From: Micrasema longulum
Lineage: Eukaryota; Arthropoda; Insecta; Trichoptera; Brachycentridae
Direction: 5' to 3'
Assembly (NCBI GenBank): GCA_022494885.1
Contig: JAGVSM010004284.1
Location: 1 to 64,000 of the forward strand
DNA length: 64,000 nucleotides
The position numbers and the translations under genes were made by a program. Positions within the stretch are counted from its first letter, which is position 1. Each line of letters opens with the position of its first letter. Of the stretch, positions 1 to 10,123 are shown piece after piece. The notes below the pieces were generated by a model. The model was not told the origin of the DNA. It searched no databases and worked only from the letters and a program-made list of their open reading frames with translations.

Positions 1-14
1 CGACAGAAGGTGGC
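1..14 (+). CDS. Possible exon end of the F-box gene
   Basis: The first 14 bases are followed at once by GTGAGT, a consensus 5' splice site. Read in the phase that joins to the exon at 231, the last codons give T-E-G-G. This agrees with an upstream exon of the F-box gene being cut by the window edge. The segment is too short to prove coding, and the only support is the donor and the phase match. Confidence 0.3.
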
Positions 15-230
15 GTGAGTCACACTGGTGATTTTGAAGGAAGAATACGGTAAATAGGTATTTTGGCGACTGCGGTACGGCACAAATAAAATCATGTAAC
101 CAACGAGAAATGCAATCTATTTCATACAAACCCAAAACATTTTATACGATCAAAGCTCTAGTATTACAATCGCGAAATGGATTCCTTCTATTCTCTATTG
201 TGCGTTATGGGAGTTAGTAGAGTTGCATAG

Positions 231-728
231 GACACAATCGATTTGGTTGCCAGACTGCCTTTTGAGATTGCCTCAATGATCTTCAGGTACGTACATAACA
301 CAGTGTGTATTACTTATGGCGAAATTATTACCTTATCCTTGGTGCCTTGTCTTGACAACGAATTAATGAGATCTTTTACTTGTTACAGGAAGCTCGACGA
401 CCAGTCTCTATGCGCTGCCTCAAAAGTGGACCCCGTTTGGAATGATGTCGTCAAAGGGGACAAAGTGCTACGGACCAGGCTTCGCAAGATTATTCGAACT
501 GCGAAGACCTACGACCCTCTCAATCTGCGAAGATTTAAATTGTGCGGGGATCTGCCCAAAGCTACTTCGAAGAAGAATGGAAACCGAAACTCATTCGGAT
601 TCACCTCGTTCACCACCTTCCAGGTGACAGAAAGGTGTGACGGATCCCGAAGAACTACAAAGCGAGTACGATTGGATGACGACGCTGCAAGTCTGACTAA
701 GCGGTCAAAGAAGCTTATCAGATTTTAG
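231..728 (+). CDS. F-box protein, C-terminal coding exons (partial)
   Basis: Two exons, 231-286 and 389-728, join in frame to 131 residues plus a TAG stop. The first follows an AG acceptor (gcatag). The intron is 287-388, with gtacgt at its start and ttacag at its end. The spliced product has the F-box pattern: LPFEIASMIF at the start, then KLDDQSLCAAS, then V-x-x-x-W. F-boxes bind Skp1 and recruit substrates to SCF-type ubiquitin ligases, so this is probably a substrate adaptor. After the F-box come about 80 residues rich in Lys and Arg, ending KRSKKLIRF, with no leucine-rich repeats, WD repeats or Cys-rich zinc-binding region. A substrate domain may lie upstream, outside the window. The intron is a multiple of three and free of stops in this frame, so a retained-intron form would also be open. 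FBXO5/Rca1-like proteins have a similar layout, but their zinc-binding region is missing here, so I assign no orthologue. Confidence 0.72.
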   Translation, partial: DTIDLVARLPFEIASMIFRYVHNTVCITYGEIITLSLVPCLDNELMRSFTCYRKLDDQSLCAASKVDPVWNDVVKGDKVLRTRLRKIIRTAKTYDPLNLRRFKLCGDLPKATSKKNGNRNSFGFTSFTTFQVTERCDGSRRTTKRVRLDDDAASLTKRSKKLIRF

Positions 729-785
729 TATTATTCTTTCCAAATGACAATCGAAATATTTTTGCCAACATTATAATATTGTATA

Positions 786-791
786 ATTAAA
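786..791 (+). other. Candidate polyadenylation signal of the F-box gene
   Basis: ATTAAA lies 58 bases after the F-box stop codon, in very AT-rich sequence. It is the commonest variant of AATAAA and is well placed for a short 3' UTR, but such hexamers are frequent by chance here. Confidence 0.35.
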
Positions 792-1602
792 TTGAGCTTT
801 TTTGCCATCAAATTAAGAACAACACGATGATTCATTGATTAATCGAATTTATTTGTCAAAATTATAAATGTCTATTATTCAAAAAAAAATATTTTTTGAA
901 AAAAAATGATCACCTGGGATGGTATAACAAAAAAAGAAGTCGACTACGCATTCATCAAGCGAGGCTTTCGTTCAACAAAAAATCAAGATTTTCGAGTCAA
1001 GCAACATAAATCTTAAGCTCCGCAAGCAACTTGCCGAGACGTATGTATAGAGGATATTGATGTATGACTGAGAGATATGGTGCCTTTTTCATATTCTTAG
1101 AGGTGGGAGTCAGAGCTAGTTTTTTTTTTTTTGTATGTGAGTTGCATTATTTTTTACCTTGCTTATAATATACAAGGTTTATATTTCAGAAAGAGGATTT
1201 TTCTGCTATAATACAACTTTTTCTTAGCTTAACGGTTTGGGATCAGGAAGGATATTTTAATGTCTACCAATCAGGAACTTCTCAAAATTTGCTCATGTAG
1301 AGAGGAAACCACTTAAAACTCTTCAGGAGAAGCCGGCCTGTTGACAGCTGTCAACAGGCCTTCCGTTCCACTAGAAGAGTGTTCGGCATTTTGTTCCCTA
1401 CTTCTGTTTATTTTACCAATTGCCTACACTATAATACGATCAGTGCTATTCAAGCTCCTGACGTCACTGCAACCTGTGAAGATCTGTTGTGACGGGTCCC
1501 CGTAAATAGTTCTCGCCCTCTGAACACAGGTATATAAAGATATGTACAAGACTTCAATGGGGAAAAAAGATACAATGAGAGGGATAGGGAAGAGATTAAG
1601 GA
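792..1602. other. AT-rich intergenic sequence with one strong palindrome
   Basis: No coding exon is visible. The stretch holds a long hairpin at 1318-1380 (listed separately) and a short GC-richer piece around 1470-1530 that I cannot classify. Confidence 0.5.
1318..1380. repeat. Hairpin with a 26-bp perfect palindrome
   Basis: Bases 1335-1360 form a perfect 26-bp palindrome whose half is GGCCTGTTGACAG. The flanks begin ACTCTTC and end GAAGAGT, extending an imperfect stem to about 63 bp. It is GC-rich against AT-rich surroundings. It may be the core of a small fold-back element; no second copy was seen here. Confidence 0.7.
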
Positions 1603-1727
1603 TCGAGTTGTGGTCCCGTGGCTAGTGTCTCGGACTCACAGCTCAGGGGTCCGTGGTTCGAATCCCTCGAGTTATTTACAACTCGTTGGAAATGGCCCTC
1701 AAAATGAAATATTTGAGTAAATCATAA
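1603..1727 (+). mobile_element. tRNA-derived SINE, family 1, internally deleted copy
   Basis: A tRNA-like head carries a B-box, GGTTCGAATCC, at 1655-1665, preceded by GTGGCTAGTGTCTCGGACTC. The tail (GTTATTTACAACTCGTTGG, then AAATGG and ATATTTG) is shared with the copies near 26.06 and 34.78 kb. Compared with the 26.06 kb copy, about 38 bases between the B-box and the tail are missing. A functional tRNA is unlikely because no acceptor stem can be built. Confidence 0.75.
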
Positions 1728-2249
1728 CGCAAATGTTTATTTTACTAAAAAAAAGAAAAAAAAAAAGGAAGAGGAAGATGTGTCTTCTGACTTAATTTAT
1801 CATATAGTTTTGAAATTAACGTAATCCTTTTTCATAATTTCAAGCGTCTATATGAATCTAATACGTGTGGAGGTTATAAATAAGTAGTATTTTGTGTTTG
1901 AGGAGGTATGGAGCGAGGGATGAGGGGGTTTGAACATCGATTATTTACACTTGTGTTCAGCAAATTAGTCATGAGTGGACTATAAATGATCTTTTTTGTT
2001 ATTTATGATTTATTTTTTTTATATAATTCAGCCGGTTATTAAATCAATAATACTCGTAAGTGGTCAAAAACATAAGTTACAAATATAAATTTTATTGGAC
2101 ATTGTTTGTGTTACAACGTTTGGGCTCATCCATCTTTGCGGGCGATGCTTGCACAACATAAATTAAAAGACGCACCCTAATTGCAAAACCCCATGACCCG
2201 ACTGACCAAAATTTGGAAAAATCCTGGAATCTATAAGCAAAATAAAAGG

Positions 2250-2672
2250 TACATAGTTCGTACGCTCGTGTTTCCAATATTCTCATATGGGGCAGAAACG
2301 TGGACAGTTAAAGCACGTGAGCAAAAGAGAATAGATGCCTTCGAGACGTGATGTTGCTGTCGAATACGAATCCAATGAACATCCAGACGTCTCCATGCTG
2401 GAGGAATTCAACGTAAAAATTTCAACGTGATCTGCAAGTCCTCAACCACTAGAAGTGACCCGGAAAATCTGGAGTTAATAAAATTAACGGGCGGTGTGCC
2501 AGAACAAAGAATCAGAGACAGGGATACAGATCGAAGAATCGACCAGGTGAAAACAATGTTTCGGGCGACTCATTATGGAGCAGTAGAGATGGCCCAGAGC
2601 CGTGATGCGTGGGAACGCATTGTCAGTAGAATGACTGGAGAAAGAAGCAATGATCACAACCCTCAGAACTGA
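2250..2672 (+). mobile_element. Degenerate non-LTR retrotransposon fragment, RTE type
   Basis: With frameshifts and a stop, the translation reads FSYGAETWTVKAREQKRIDAF, then CCRIRI, and later DQVKTMFRATHYGAVEMAQ and RDAWERIV. This is the C-terminal region after the reverse transcriptase in RTE-clade elements, where YG-E-W-x-x-K, RIDAFE-x-WC-RR and DR-x-WR recur. The 5' part, including endonuclease and RT, is absent. It is a dead, 5'-truncated copy. Confidence 0.65.
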
Positions 2673-3718
2673 GGAACAACAGAGAAGAAGCGGATGTTAC
2701 ACCATCGCTGTAAATTGTGGCAACAGTTACCTGTTATTTGTATTTGATTGACTTTTTGATTGGTGGTATGTATCTTAACTATAATGATACAACTAAAATG
2801 GTGAAATTGTTGATGACAAATTAAGGGTGGAAGTACTTTGCTATGGAATCTGTTATTCATTATTTTGTTTTCGTAGTGGCAAATCATTCTGGTTCGCGAG
2901 CTGTTGCCAGTAACAGTTGTGTAATGCTGAGCTCATAATATGTGTTTAGATGAAGATAAATCGCGAGTGTTTACCTCTCCTTTCAGTTATTCTAATCTAC
3001 ATATCAAAATATTCACTGCATACTCAGGTGCACATAATTACCCGCCTTATTTTCATTATCCGAGGCGTAATACCCAACGCTCTTAATGATCTTTTGATTC
3101 TCAATTGACGAAATACTAGTTAGTGTCGTTAATGTTATCGCTGTTAAATTTTAGCCGTTTGTTTAGCTTCGAATTGACGGAAAAATATTTCGTTAATTGT
3201 AATAGTGCCGTGTCGTTAAACAAAACTTATCTCAAATAAACTTCGAGGAAGTTTGCAATATAAAACATCATGTTTAAAGTTATTTAAGGTAGTTATTATT
3301 TTATGGGTGGCATTAAGTGGTAGTAGTACATACATACACAAAAGGAAGTTAATAACAGAGTAATACTGAAAAACTAATTTTCTGTAAAAAAAACATGATT
3401 TTTTTCTAAAAACGTCTTCAATAAAATGTTACCGTCGACGGTATTTCGAATCTGGGAACAAATGTATCTATTTCCTTATAGAAAATTTGATTTTACTCAT
3501 CAGGGCTCTAATGTAGAAGTACTAATGGTAAAAGGTAGGATTGCATTGTTCTAGTGTGTTTTGGAGTAGCGTGTCGAGACGCTTCGACAGCAATGTAATT
3601 CTGCCACAGAATATCTTCAGAGCGATACGCGCCAGATGGCTCCCTAACTCACCACTCCTCAACACACGAAAACAATGTGATCCTGCCTCTAATTGAATAT
3701 TTTTATTTCGCTTTCTGC
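2673..3718. other. AT-rich intergenic DNA, nothing assignable
   Basis: No ORF with recognisable content. A GC-richer stretch at 3535-3690 (containing GTGTCGAGACGCTTCGACAG) has no second copy that I noticed and could be an old transposon remnant. Confidence 0.4.
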
Positions 3719-3719
3719 A

Positions 3720-3866
3720 GGAGTCCGCCTTGCAGTCTAGTAGTTAGTGCGTTTTTTTACCATGCCCGACATAGCTGACAATAAAAAAAAAAAGTTTAAA
3801 TTACACTTCAATATTCATAGTCCCTGGACTTGTGAAAGGAATGGTGATTATTATTATTATTGTTAT
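3720..3866 (+). mobile_element. tRNA-derived SINE, family 2, shortened copy
   Basis: It starts with the tRNA-like head GAGTCCGCCTTGCAGTCTAG and TAGTTAGTGCG, and ends with the family tail ATAGTCCCTGGACTTG and a GATTATTATTATT run. The B-box region between head and tail is mostly lost. Family 2 is the commonest SINE in this window. Confidence 0.6.
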
Positions 3867-3884
3867 GGATAACTGATATAGCGC

Positions 3885-4090
3885 TAGTATCGGTACCTCA
3901 AGGGTGCTTTACAAAGTGATTCTATAAATAAATAAATTTCATTTTAACTTTAAAATTTGAGCAAAACAATTTACTTCGTTCCAGAATTATTCAAATGATT
4001 TAGAGAACAAGTGGGTTTTAAGATTTTTCTGAAAGATCACTTCACTCTCACATTGATGATATGTAAGAGTTTAAAACATAAATGTCTTTA
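3885..4090. repeat. Dispersed repeat G, copy 1
   Basis: CCTCAAGGGTGCTTTACAAAG is followed about 100 bases later by AAATGATTTAGAGAACAAG and GGGTTTTAAG. The same two phrases, similarly spaced, recur at 39180-39330, and the first alone at 62990-63015. The class is unknown. Confidence 0.5.
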
Positions 4091-5179
4091 TTTTTATCAG
4101 TTATAGCACTGTAGTTATATGGTTTTATTACGCGTAATTTACATGATTTTTTTTTACAGTTTTATTATTAAAATTATTCTTATTTGACATGCAGGATCCG
4201 GCTACACGTAACGTGTATTTAGGTCTATATTATTGGATGCCACTAATCTCAATAAAACTGCAAGCAAAATCTAGTTCAACCATTTGTTATTAAATTCATA
4301 AATATCAATAAGAGTTCTACTTAGTAATAACCTACAAGTGGTTAAAATGTGATCCATGCTAAAAATGATGGTAGAAGCGTATCATGATTAAGTGAATCAA
4401 TTAATTATTTATTCAGTGATTCTAATTTTAGGAATTGTGTTCCAACAAAAGGGAAGTGCATAAAATGTATTTAAATTGTAATGAGGCAGAAATTTGATAA
4501 ATGAGTAATATTTTCACAGACGAAGCCATGTTTATTCAGACATTTGGCACACATTTATTTGTACCGGAAAGTGCATATTTTATTGGTTTATGAAAATCTA
4601 CACAAATGCATCTACTCTACTGCCATAAATTAACAGTAAATCCATTTGTACAATGTTGCAAACACCTCTCTTTATTTGCAAATGGTAACTGAAAAACAGA
4701 ATTGAACCGAGGCTGATTAAATACAACGAATATTAATTATTTAGAACAAATAATTGAGAATGCAATTGATTTTTTCAAAGTCACTACAACCTTAAAAATA
4801 TTAATGGAACACACTCAATAGGATCGAGACTTGTTTGTTCAGTGTAATAAATACAAAATCCTTAGCTGAATGCAGTTTAATGAAGTGCATAATATATAAG
4901 TCCGATTTGCATTTCAACGAAGGCTAAATGTTATAATTATTTTAATAATTTCGTTTGTAAAACCCGACGCAAGTGTACTCACGTTTATTAAGAATGGAAA
5001 CTGCATGTGTTATTTTGTGTTATTCCAATATCCCAGTAAAGACAGTTTATGAGTTAGTAGGTCTTCCCACCAATCTTGAATTTTATTAATTCGATGGGAT
5101 CGATGTACATATGAGAGTTTCTGTTTTTTTTTTTTTTTTTCTAAGAAAAACAACGGCAATTCAAAAATGTATATTAAAA
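4091..5179. other. AT-rich intergenic DNA, nothing assignable
   Basis: No coding or repeat feature was recognised except a short T-run at 5125-5140. Confidence 0.4.
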
Positions 5180-6027
5180 AAAACATAAAATAAAGCCAAA
5201 TCAGTTTTCCACATAAATATCATCATAAAAACCCAGTTAAGTTAGATATTAATTCATAGAAGTGCATGTGTGCGAGTTTTTTTGTGTGAGGATGCGTGTG
5301 TAAAAAAGAGGAGTGTGGTTTTGGTAGGTATGTGAATATGTATGTGATTGTATATGGGTGTGAGGGTAGGTTTATGGACAGGGTGAGTGTGTGTTTGATA
5401 TAAGTGAATAGAAACAACCTATATTTATAATGTAAAAATATATTTTTTATATAAAAAAACATATTTTTTTTCATACAATAGTTTTTTAATTTTGGTTTTA
5501 AAAGTGAGTTTACTGCAGTTAAATATGTCTATGTTATTGAAAAATACATTATAATTACGCGTCAAGCGAATCAGAGGAGAGTTCTGTGCATAGTTGGTGC
5601 GAACTGTAGGTACATGGAAAAGAGATAGATTCGTGCGGTAGCCAGGTACATTAAGGGCCAACTCAGAAACCAGAACAGGACTATCAAGACGTCCATTAAG
5701 AATATTATATAAAATCCCCATATCTAATACCAAACGACGATCCTCAAGACTAAGTTTATTATGTTTATGACAAGAAGTTTTATAGTTAAGGTCCGTAAAT
5801 CTGGATCTCCAATTAAGATGTCTCAAAAATGTTTTCTGAATATTTTCAAGCCTTATCTTGTGTATGGAATACTGGGGAGACCACACAGAGGAGGCATATT
5901 TAAGGAGACTGCGAACGTAAGCAAAATAAATCAATTTGAGACTACCAATATCATTGAAAACTTGGCAAGTGCGGATAACAAAACTTAAGTTTCTGTGTGC
6001 CCGGTTCACTATATTTTCTATGGACGC
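5180..6027 (-). mobile_element. Non-LTR retrotransposon 3' end, Jockey-like
   Basis: On the minus strand an uninterrupted reading runs from about 6027 to 5425. It includes NIVNRAHRNLSFVIRTC, then YFAYVRSLLKYASSVWSPQY and IRLENIQKTFLRHL. This is the conserved region just after the RT palm in Jockey/CR1-type elements (Y-x-x-Y-V-RS-L-Y-A-x-W-P). The reading ends in Lys-rich sequence and is followed by a GT/CA-rich 3' UTR (5425 down to about 5220). Endonuclease and RT catalytic motifs are absent, so the copy is 5'-truncated. It is closely related in plan to the copy at 40.53-41.53 kb, and the open frame suggests a fairly recent insertion. Confidence 0.8.
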
Positions 6028-6944
6028 ACATTACAGTTTCATTGTTTTATAAGAGTTTTTTCGTATTTTTATTTTTATAAATATTTCAATTTTGGAACAT
6101 TTTTTAACTCGTCCAAATAACTGCTCTAAAACGGGAATCAATATATCGTCGGCATACAAATGCATTATAGCCTTTACTAAATCGTTTCGAATGTTAACTG
6201 GACAAAAGTCTTATCCGGTATTCCTTATTCATATTTTAGACATATAACGTACTTACAAAACGATTTTAATTCATTTAAATTGTTTCAATGAAAGATGTTT
6301 TTAAAAAATAATCTAGTAAAGGAAAAAAATGGTTTTCACGAGAATAAAAAAAAAACACATTTAACTGCGATTTTATCAGTTGTCGACATAAAGGGGTTTG
6401 AAATGGGTGAAGGATTTATTTATTTATTTTATTTAAACTTCCCTTTATCTCTACCTTTTATACAATAAGGAGTGATTTTAGAGCGACAGTGAAAGGGACA
6501 TTGTGAAAGTTGTAAATGTAAATATTGTGAAAGTTGTAAATGTAAATATTTGTTCGCGCTTTTCCTTACTGAATTTGGTTAGTAAAGGATGAAGTACAAG
6601 TATTCGTATAATCAATTCGTAATGAAAAAATAAAATTGCTTGCTTGTATGAGTGAATCCGAAGAAAGACATTTAGTCTTTAAAACGGATTCGGGTATGTG
6701 ATGGATGCTTTCAATGCAAAACAACTAGGCAGTCCTAAGTAATCCTTTCTCTGTGATTTGATTAAATTAAAGTGGTTAACAAACCTTTAAATAGCGGTGT
6801 TTGTTGTATGATTTTGGAATAAATCTTTTGGTGACTTGTGTAAAAGGCGTCGGAGTCAAGTAATTTTTCAAAGAAATGATAATATTAATATAAAATTATT
6901 ATTGAAATATAAATAAACATTGTGTTACTTTGTTTAAACCACAA
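6028..6944. other. AT-rich intergenic DNA with a short direct duplication
   Basis: A 24-bp unit beginning ATTGTGAAAGTTGTAAATG is repeated twice in tandem at about 6500-6547. Nothing else was recognised. Confidence 0.45.
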
Positions 6945-7230
6945 AATATAATTTTCATTTGCCCACCGGTTTCAAAACATTACTGTTTCCTCGTCAAGGC
7001 ATACAATAAAAATTAACATACTAATTGCTTCTTACAAAAAATAACAAGTAATAATCTTAAGTGCATTGTTTTTTCAAATAAATACTGAACACTTAAGCAA
7101 ATAATACATTTTAGATTTTTATTTGTTATTTTTTGTAAGAAGTAAGTAATATTTAATATTCATTTTTATTTTAAGCCTTGGCAAGCGAACAGAAAAATTT
7201 TGAAGCCGGTCGGCAAATAAAAAATATATA
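6945..7230. mobile_element. Fold-back element with stem-loop motif in both arms
   Basis: The two halves are inverted repeats of roughly 125 bp. TTGCCCACCGGTTTCAAAAC and CCTCGTCAAGGC in the left arm match the reverse complement of GCCTTGGCAAGCG and GAAGCCGGTCGGCAA in the right arm. The inner arm sequence CTTCTTACAAAAAATAAC is also mirrored. Each arm carries the TGACGA, hairpin, GAAACCGG motif shared with loci near 16.46 and 20.68 kb. This is a non-autonomous fold-back element of unknown class. Confidence 0.65.
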
Positions 7231-7263
7231 CAGTGATTTTAAACAAAGTTAATATTTATTTAT

Positions 7264-7888
7264 TACTAGCAGACCCAACAGACGTTGTCCTGCCCGAAAG
7301 TTGGCTTGCCTGCTATTACCTTGGAAAAATACTTTTCATTGATAAGTAGGTACCCAGGTACTTGTTTATAGTTGGATTCCATAACATACAATAATCAATT
7401 TTCAAATGTAGAATTCTTTTTGCAAATTTAAAACTCAGCCCCTCTCACCAACAGGGGTGCACTTTATTCATAAATGCGATTTTAAAAAATTTATTGAATG
7501 TCATTTAACACTATTATAATATTACCAAAAATATAAATAAATGGAAAGAAATTATAAGGAATGTAAGGAAAGAATCTGATTAGGATCCATAAAAAGTTAA
7601 TGTTGTTTATAAACATTCAAAAGAAACTTTTTTTAAACAAAAAAAAGACATCCTTCCATTTTTTTGTATAGTATGGATACTCGTCGAATGAAGCCCTAGT
7701 AGGTCGATGAAAAAAAGATTTATGCTTCTAACTTTTTTTTTACAGATTCAATTGAAATTTTAAATGTTAACGAACACGCGCAGCGCAAAGGTCTACATTT
7801 TGCTGAAAACCGCACGTAAATCGGTTAAGCCGTTTAGGATAAATTCAGTGACATCACACGTACAGAAGAATTATATCCATAAAGATGT
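7264..7888 (+). mobile_element. Dispersed element H, uninterrupted copy
   Basis: This 625-bp block is matched along its length by scattered pieces of 48158-50803. Landmarks are GCAGACCCAACAGACGTTG and GTCCTGCCCG at the left, CACCAACAGGGGTGCACTTT in the middle, GGTCGATGAAAAAAAG, then CGAACACGCGCAGCGCAAAG and CGTAAATCGGTTAAGCCG near the right end. No ORF is preserved. It looks like a non-autonomous element or LINE-derived UTR common in moth genomes; the class is not determined. Confidence 0.7.
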
Positions 7889-8319
7889 ATTTTAACATGG
7901 AAAATCACAAAGTTGGTGCTTCAAATATTATTTTACTAAATTTATGTTATGAACTTATAAAAAATAACATGAAATAGATTTTGAAGTAAATTAACACAGT
8001 TTTTGCAATCATTTGTGTAATAGTAATTCAATAATGTGAAAAAATTACCATTTCGGACATAAGCCTCTCCACAATGCCAAACTCAGAGAAAAGGGCAATG
8101 AAAGCAGGAAAGTTCAATTGATATGTTAAAAAAAAATCGTTGATAGTCAAAAAAAAAAAATTTCGTATGAGCGAAACCTGTATGATGGACTATTGATCTT
8201 TCAAACAGATTAGGGAGCAAGTGCTTTTACTGCAAAACAACAAATATATTTATTTATTGGTTTAAATTAAATTTGCTGCAATTTTTCAATATTTACAGTG
8301 CAAATTTTGAATAAGTATT
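7889..8319. other. AT-rich DNA, nothing assignable
   Basis: Contains A-runs only. Confidence 0.4.
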
Positions 8320-8395
8320 TTTTTGCACCACAACAGGCCAGAAGACCCATTTACAGTGGTGAATTACAGCGCAGAACTTTTGGGCTCGTGAAAAA
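8320..8395 (-). mobile_element. SINE family 3 tail fragment
   Basis: GCACCACAACAGGCCAGAAG, followed by ACCCATTTACAGTGGTGAATTAC, is the reverse complement of the tail of the tRNA-headed SINE at 47195-47345 (TTAGGCCTCCTGACCTGTTG). A shorter piece of the same tail is at 9862-9890. Confidence 0.5.
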
Positions 8396-8535
8396 ACACT
8401 TTTTTGTGACTTTGTTAAGTAATTGGTACGTGTTAACAATCCAAGGTTTACCAATAAAAAATGGTTAGCTGTTCCTAGATATTATTATTCATATAGAAAA
8501 CGGACTGTGCAATACAGTATGCCTAAATATGTACC

Positions 8536-8800
8536 ATGTCATCAAACAAAATAAAGTATAGTGAGTTGATAGGATTTAACAGCCGTGAGACGTATGCTCA
8601 AATTATGGCAAATGGAAAAAAAAATATTTTAAGGATAGTCTTCAACAGAGTTCTAGTGCCAACTTTAATGTATAGTAGCGAAGTATGGAAGTGGAAAAAT
8701 GATGATGAAAGCAGGTTAAATGTTGTCGAAATGCGATCCCTCGTGTGAATGTGTATTAAAACAATGTATGATAGGTGCACAAATATCGAGATCCGTGAAC
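8536..8800 (+). mobile_element. Non-LTR retrotransposon fragment, upstream piece
   Basis: The translation contains NRVLVPTLMYSSEVWKW and SRLNVVEMRSLV, then a stop, then in another frame TMYDRCTNIEIREL. It is the same protein region as the start of the fragment at 9005, so two overlapping partial copies lie in direct orientation. A SINE (8801-8990) separates them. The fragment is dead. Confidence 0.65.
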
Positions 8801-8990
8801 TGCATTCGTACAATAATGCAGCGTATTTCGATCATCAGTTACATGAAGGTAAGGTTATCAGTCTCACGCTTCAGATGCCAGCCCGGAGACAGTGAAATAC
8901 TGCAGTAGATAAATCACATAAAAATTACATTTCACATTGACACTTCCAGAAATCGAACCTGGGATGTTATTTCTCAAACATGGTTGGCGC
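8801..8990 (-). mobile_element. tRNA-derived SINE, family 2, between two LINE fragments
   Basis: On the minus strand the head contains CCAGGTTCGATTTC (B-box) and GCCAACCATGTTTGAG, and the body has TCCGGGCTGGCATCTGAAGC. The left boundary falls where the LINE homology (GAGATCCGTGAAC) stops, at about 8800. Confidence 0.6.
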
Positions 8991-9004
8991 AATTTTTTTC
9001 GCAG

Positions 9005-9505
9005 GAGGCAAAACGAGCAGTTCACAATGGAGTTCTAGGGCCAACTCTAACGTATAGGAGTGAAGTAAGGAATTGAAAAAATAGTTATGAAAATAAGCTT
9101 AATGCTGTAAAATGAGATCCCTCAGGCGAATGTGTGGTAAATCAATGTATGATAAGTGCACAAATGTCGAGATCCGTAAACTATGTAAGACTGAGACATG
9201 CATTATCGACAGAATCAAGAAAAGGGTACAGCGTTGGTTTGGACATGTAGAACGAATGGACAGCAGAAGAACGGCTAAAAGGATCTACGATGCGAATGTT
9301 GATGGATGCGGAAAACGAGGAAGACCAAGAAAGACATGGCACGATCAAGTCCATCAAATACTTGTAGATGGACATGTCAAGGGTAGGAATAATCGGCGTG
9401 CGTGCGTGGCAAAGTGTATGAATGTAGAGGAAGCGAGGTATGTATGCAAATATAGAGTGATATGGCGTTCTATCCTCTCTGCCTACCCTTAGGGGGAAAC
9501 GGCGT
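9005..9505 (+). mobile_element. Non-LTR retrotransposon C-terminus and 3' end
   Basis: An open reading from 9112 to the TAG after 9489 includes MRSLRRMCGKSMYDKC, RVQRWFGHVERMD, GKRGRPRKTWHDQV, and ends RVIWRSILSAYP. R-W-FGH-ER-M followed by GRPRK-W is the C-terminal signature of a common insect LINE group (RTE-like). Upstream, in other frames, is VLGPTLTYRSEV, so the frame is broken near 9075-9112. The last motif and the short 3' end GGGGAAACGGCGTGATGG recur at 9679-9755, 14232-14300, 21745-21915 and 35590-35925, which defines one family. Confidence 0.78.
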
Positions 9506-9678
9506 GATGGTTTGTTTGTTTGAAACTAATCTGATATAATCAATATGTTTATTAAATCAGTCTTCTTTGTTTATTCTCAATGTTCAAATATTTAAAAAAT
9601 AGTATATTGTTGAGTGTCCTCGGTACGAGTAACCCCAGTGAGGTTACAATATTTTTATTATTAATTATAGTTTATATG

Positions 9679-9755
9679 AATGTAGAGGAAGCGAGATAGA
9701 GTGAAATGGCGTTCTATCCTATCTGCCTACCCCTACAGAAAACGGCGTGATGGTT
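9679..9755 (+). mobile_element. LINE 3'-terminal stub of the 9.0-9.5 kb family
   Basis: GAATGTAGAGGAAGCGAGAT, then TGGCGTTCTATCC and ACGGCGTGATGGTTTG repeat the end of the preceding element with about 20 bases deleted. It is a severely truncated copy. Confidence 0.6.
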
Positions 9756-10123
9756 TGTTTATTTGTAGTCTTCATTCTTAAGAAAAGACGGTTTAATGTG
9801 CAACTATTTTTATGTGTAATTATTATTATTTTAATTTTTTATTTTTTTTTATTTGCAGCACATCAGACCAGGAGGCCCAATAACAGTGTATTATTGATGT
9901 TATAAAACTTTGAAAACAATGTATAGGAATTTTTATTTTTTATTTATTTAAATTTTAAGATAATTGTGTAAATATTTTAGATTTTTTTTTTGAAATACTT
10001 AAAAGCGTCATCAATCGTAATTGCCACAATTTAAACAATATTGGGGCTACGCAATGACACACACTGCGATTAATATAACATTCAGATCAGCTTTCAAAAG
10101 CTTAAAAATGAAAATCTTCCTAC
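9756..10123. other. Intronic AT-rich DNA downstream of exon 10124-10491
   Basis: Apart from a SINE family 3 tail trace at 9862-9890, nothing was recognised. If the minus-strand gene continues, this is intron sequence. Confidence 0.4.

Noticed and set aside
5220..5460. CA/GT-rich microsatellite as an independent feature
   Set aside because: It is the 3' UTR of the adjoining minus-strand LINE and recurs in another UTR at 15.8-16.0 kb.
7264..7888. Calling element H a Helitron
   Set aside because: The 5' TC and 3' hairpin-CTRR termini could not be identified.
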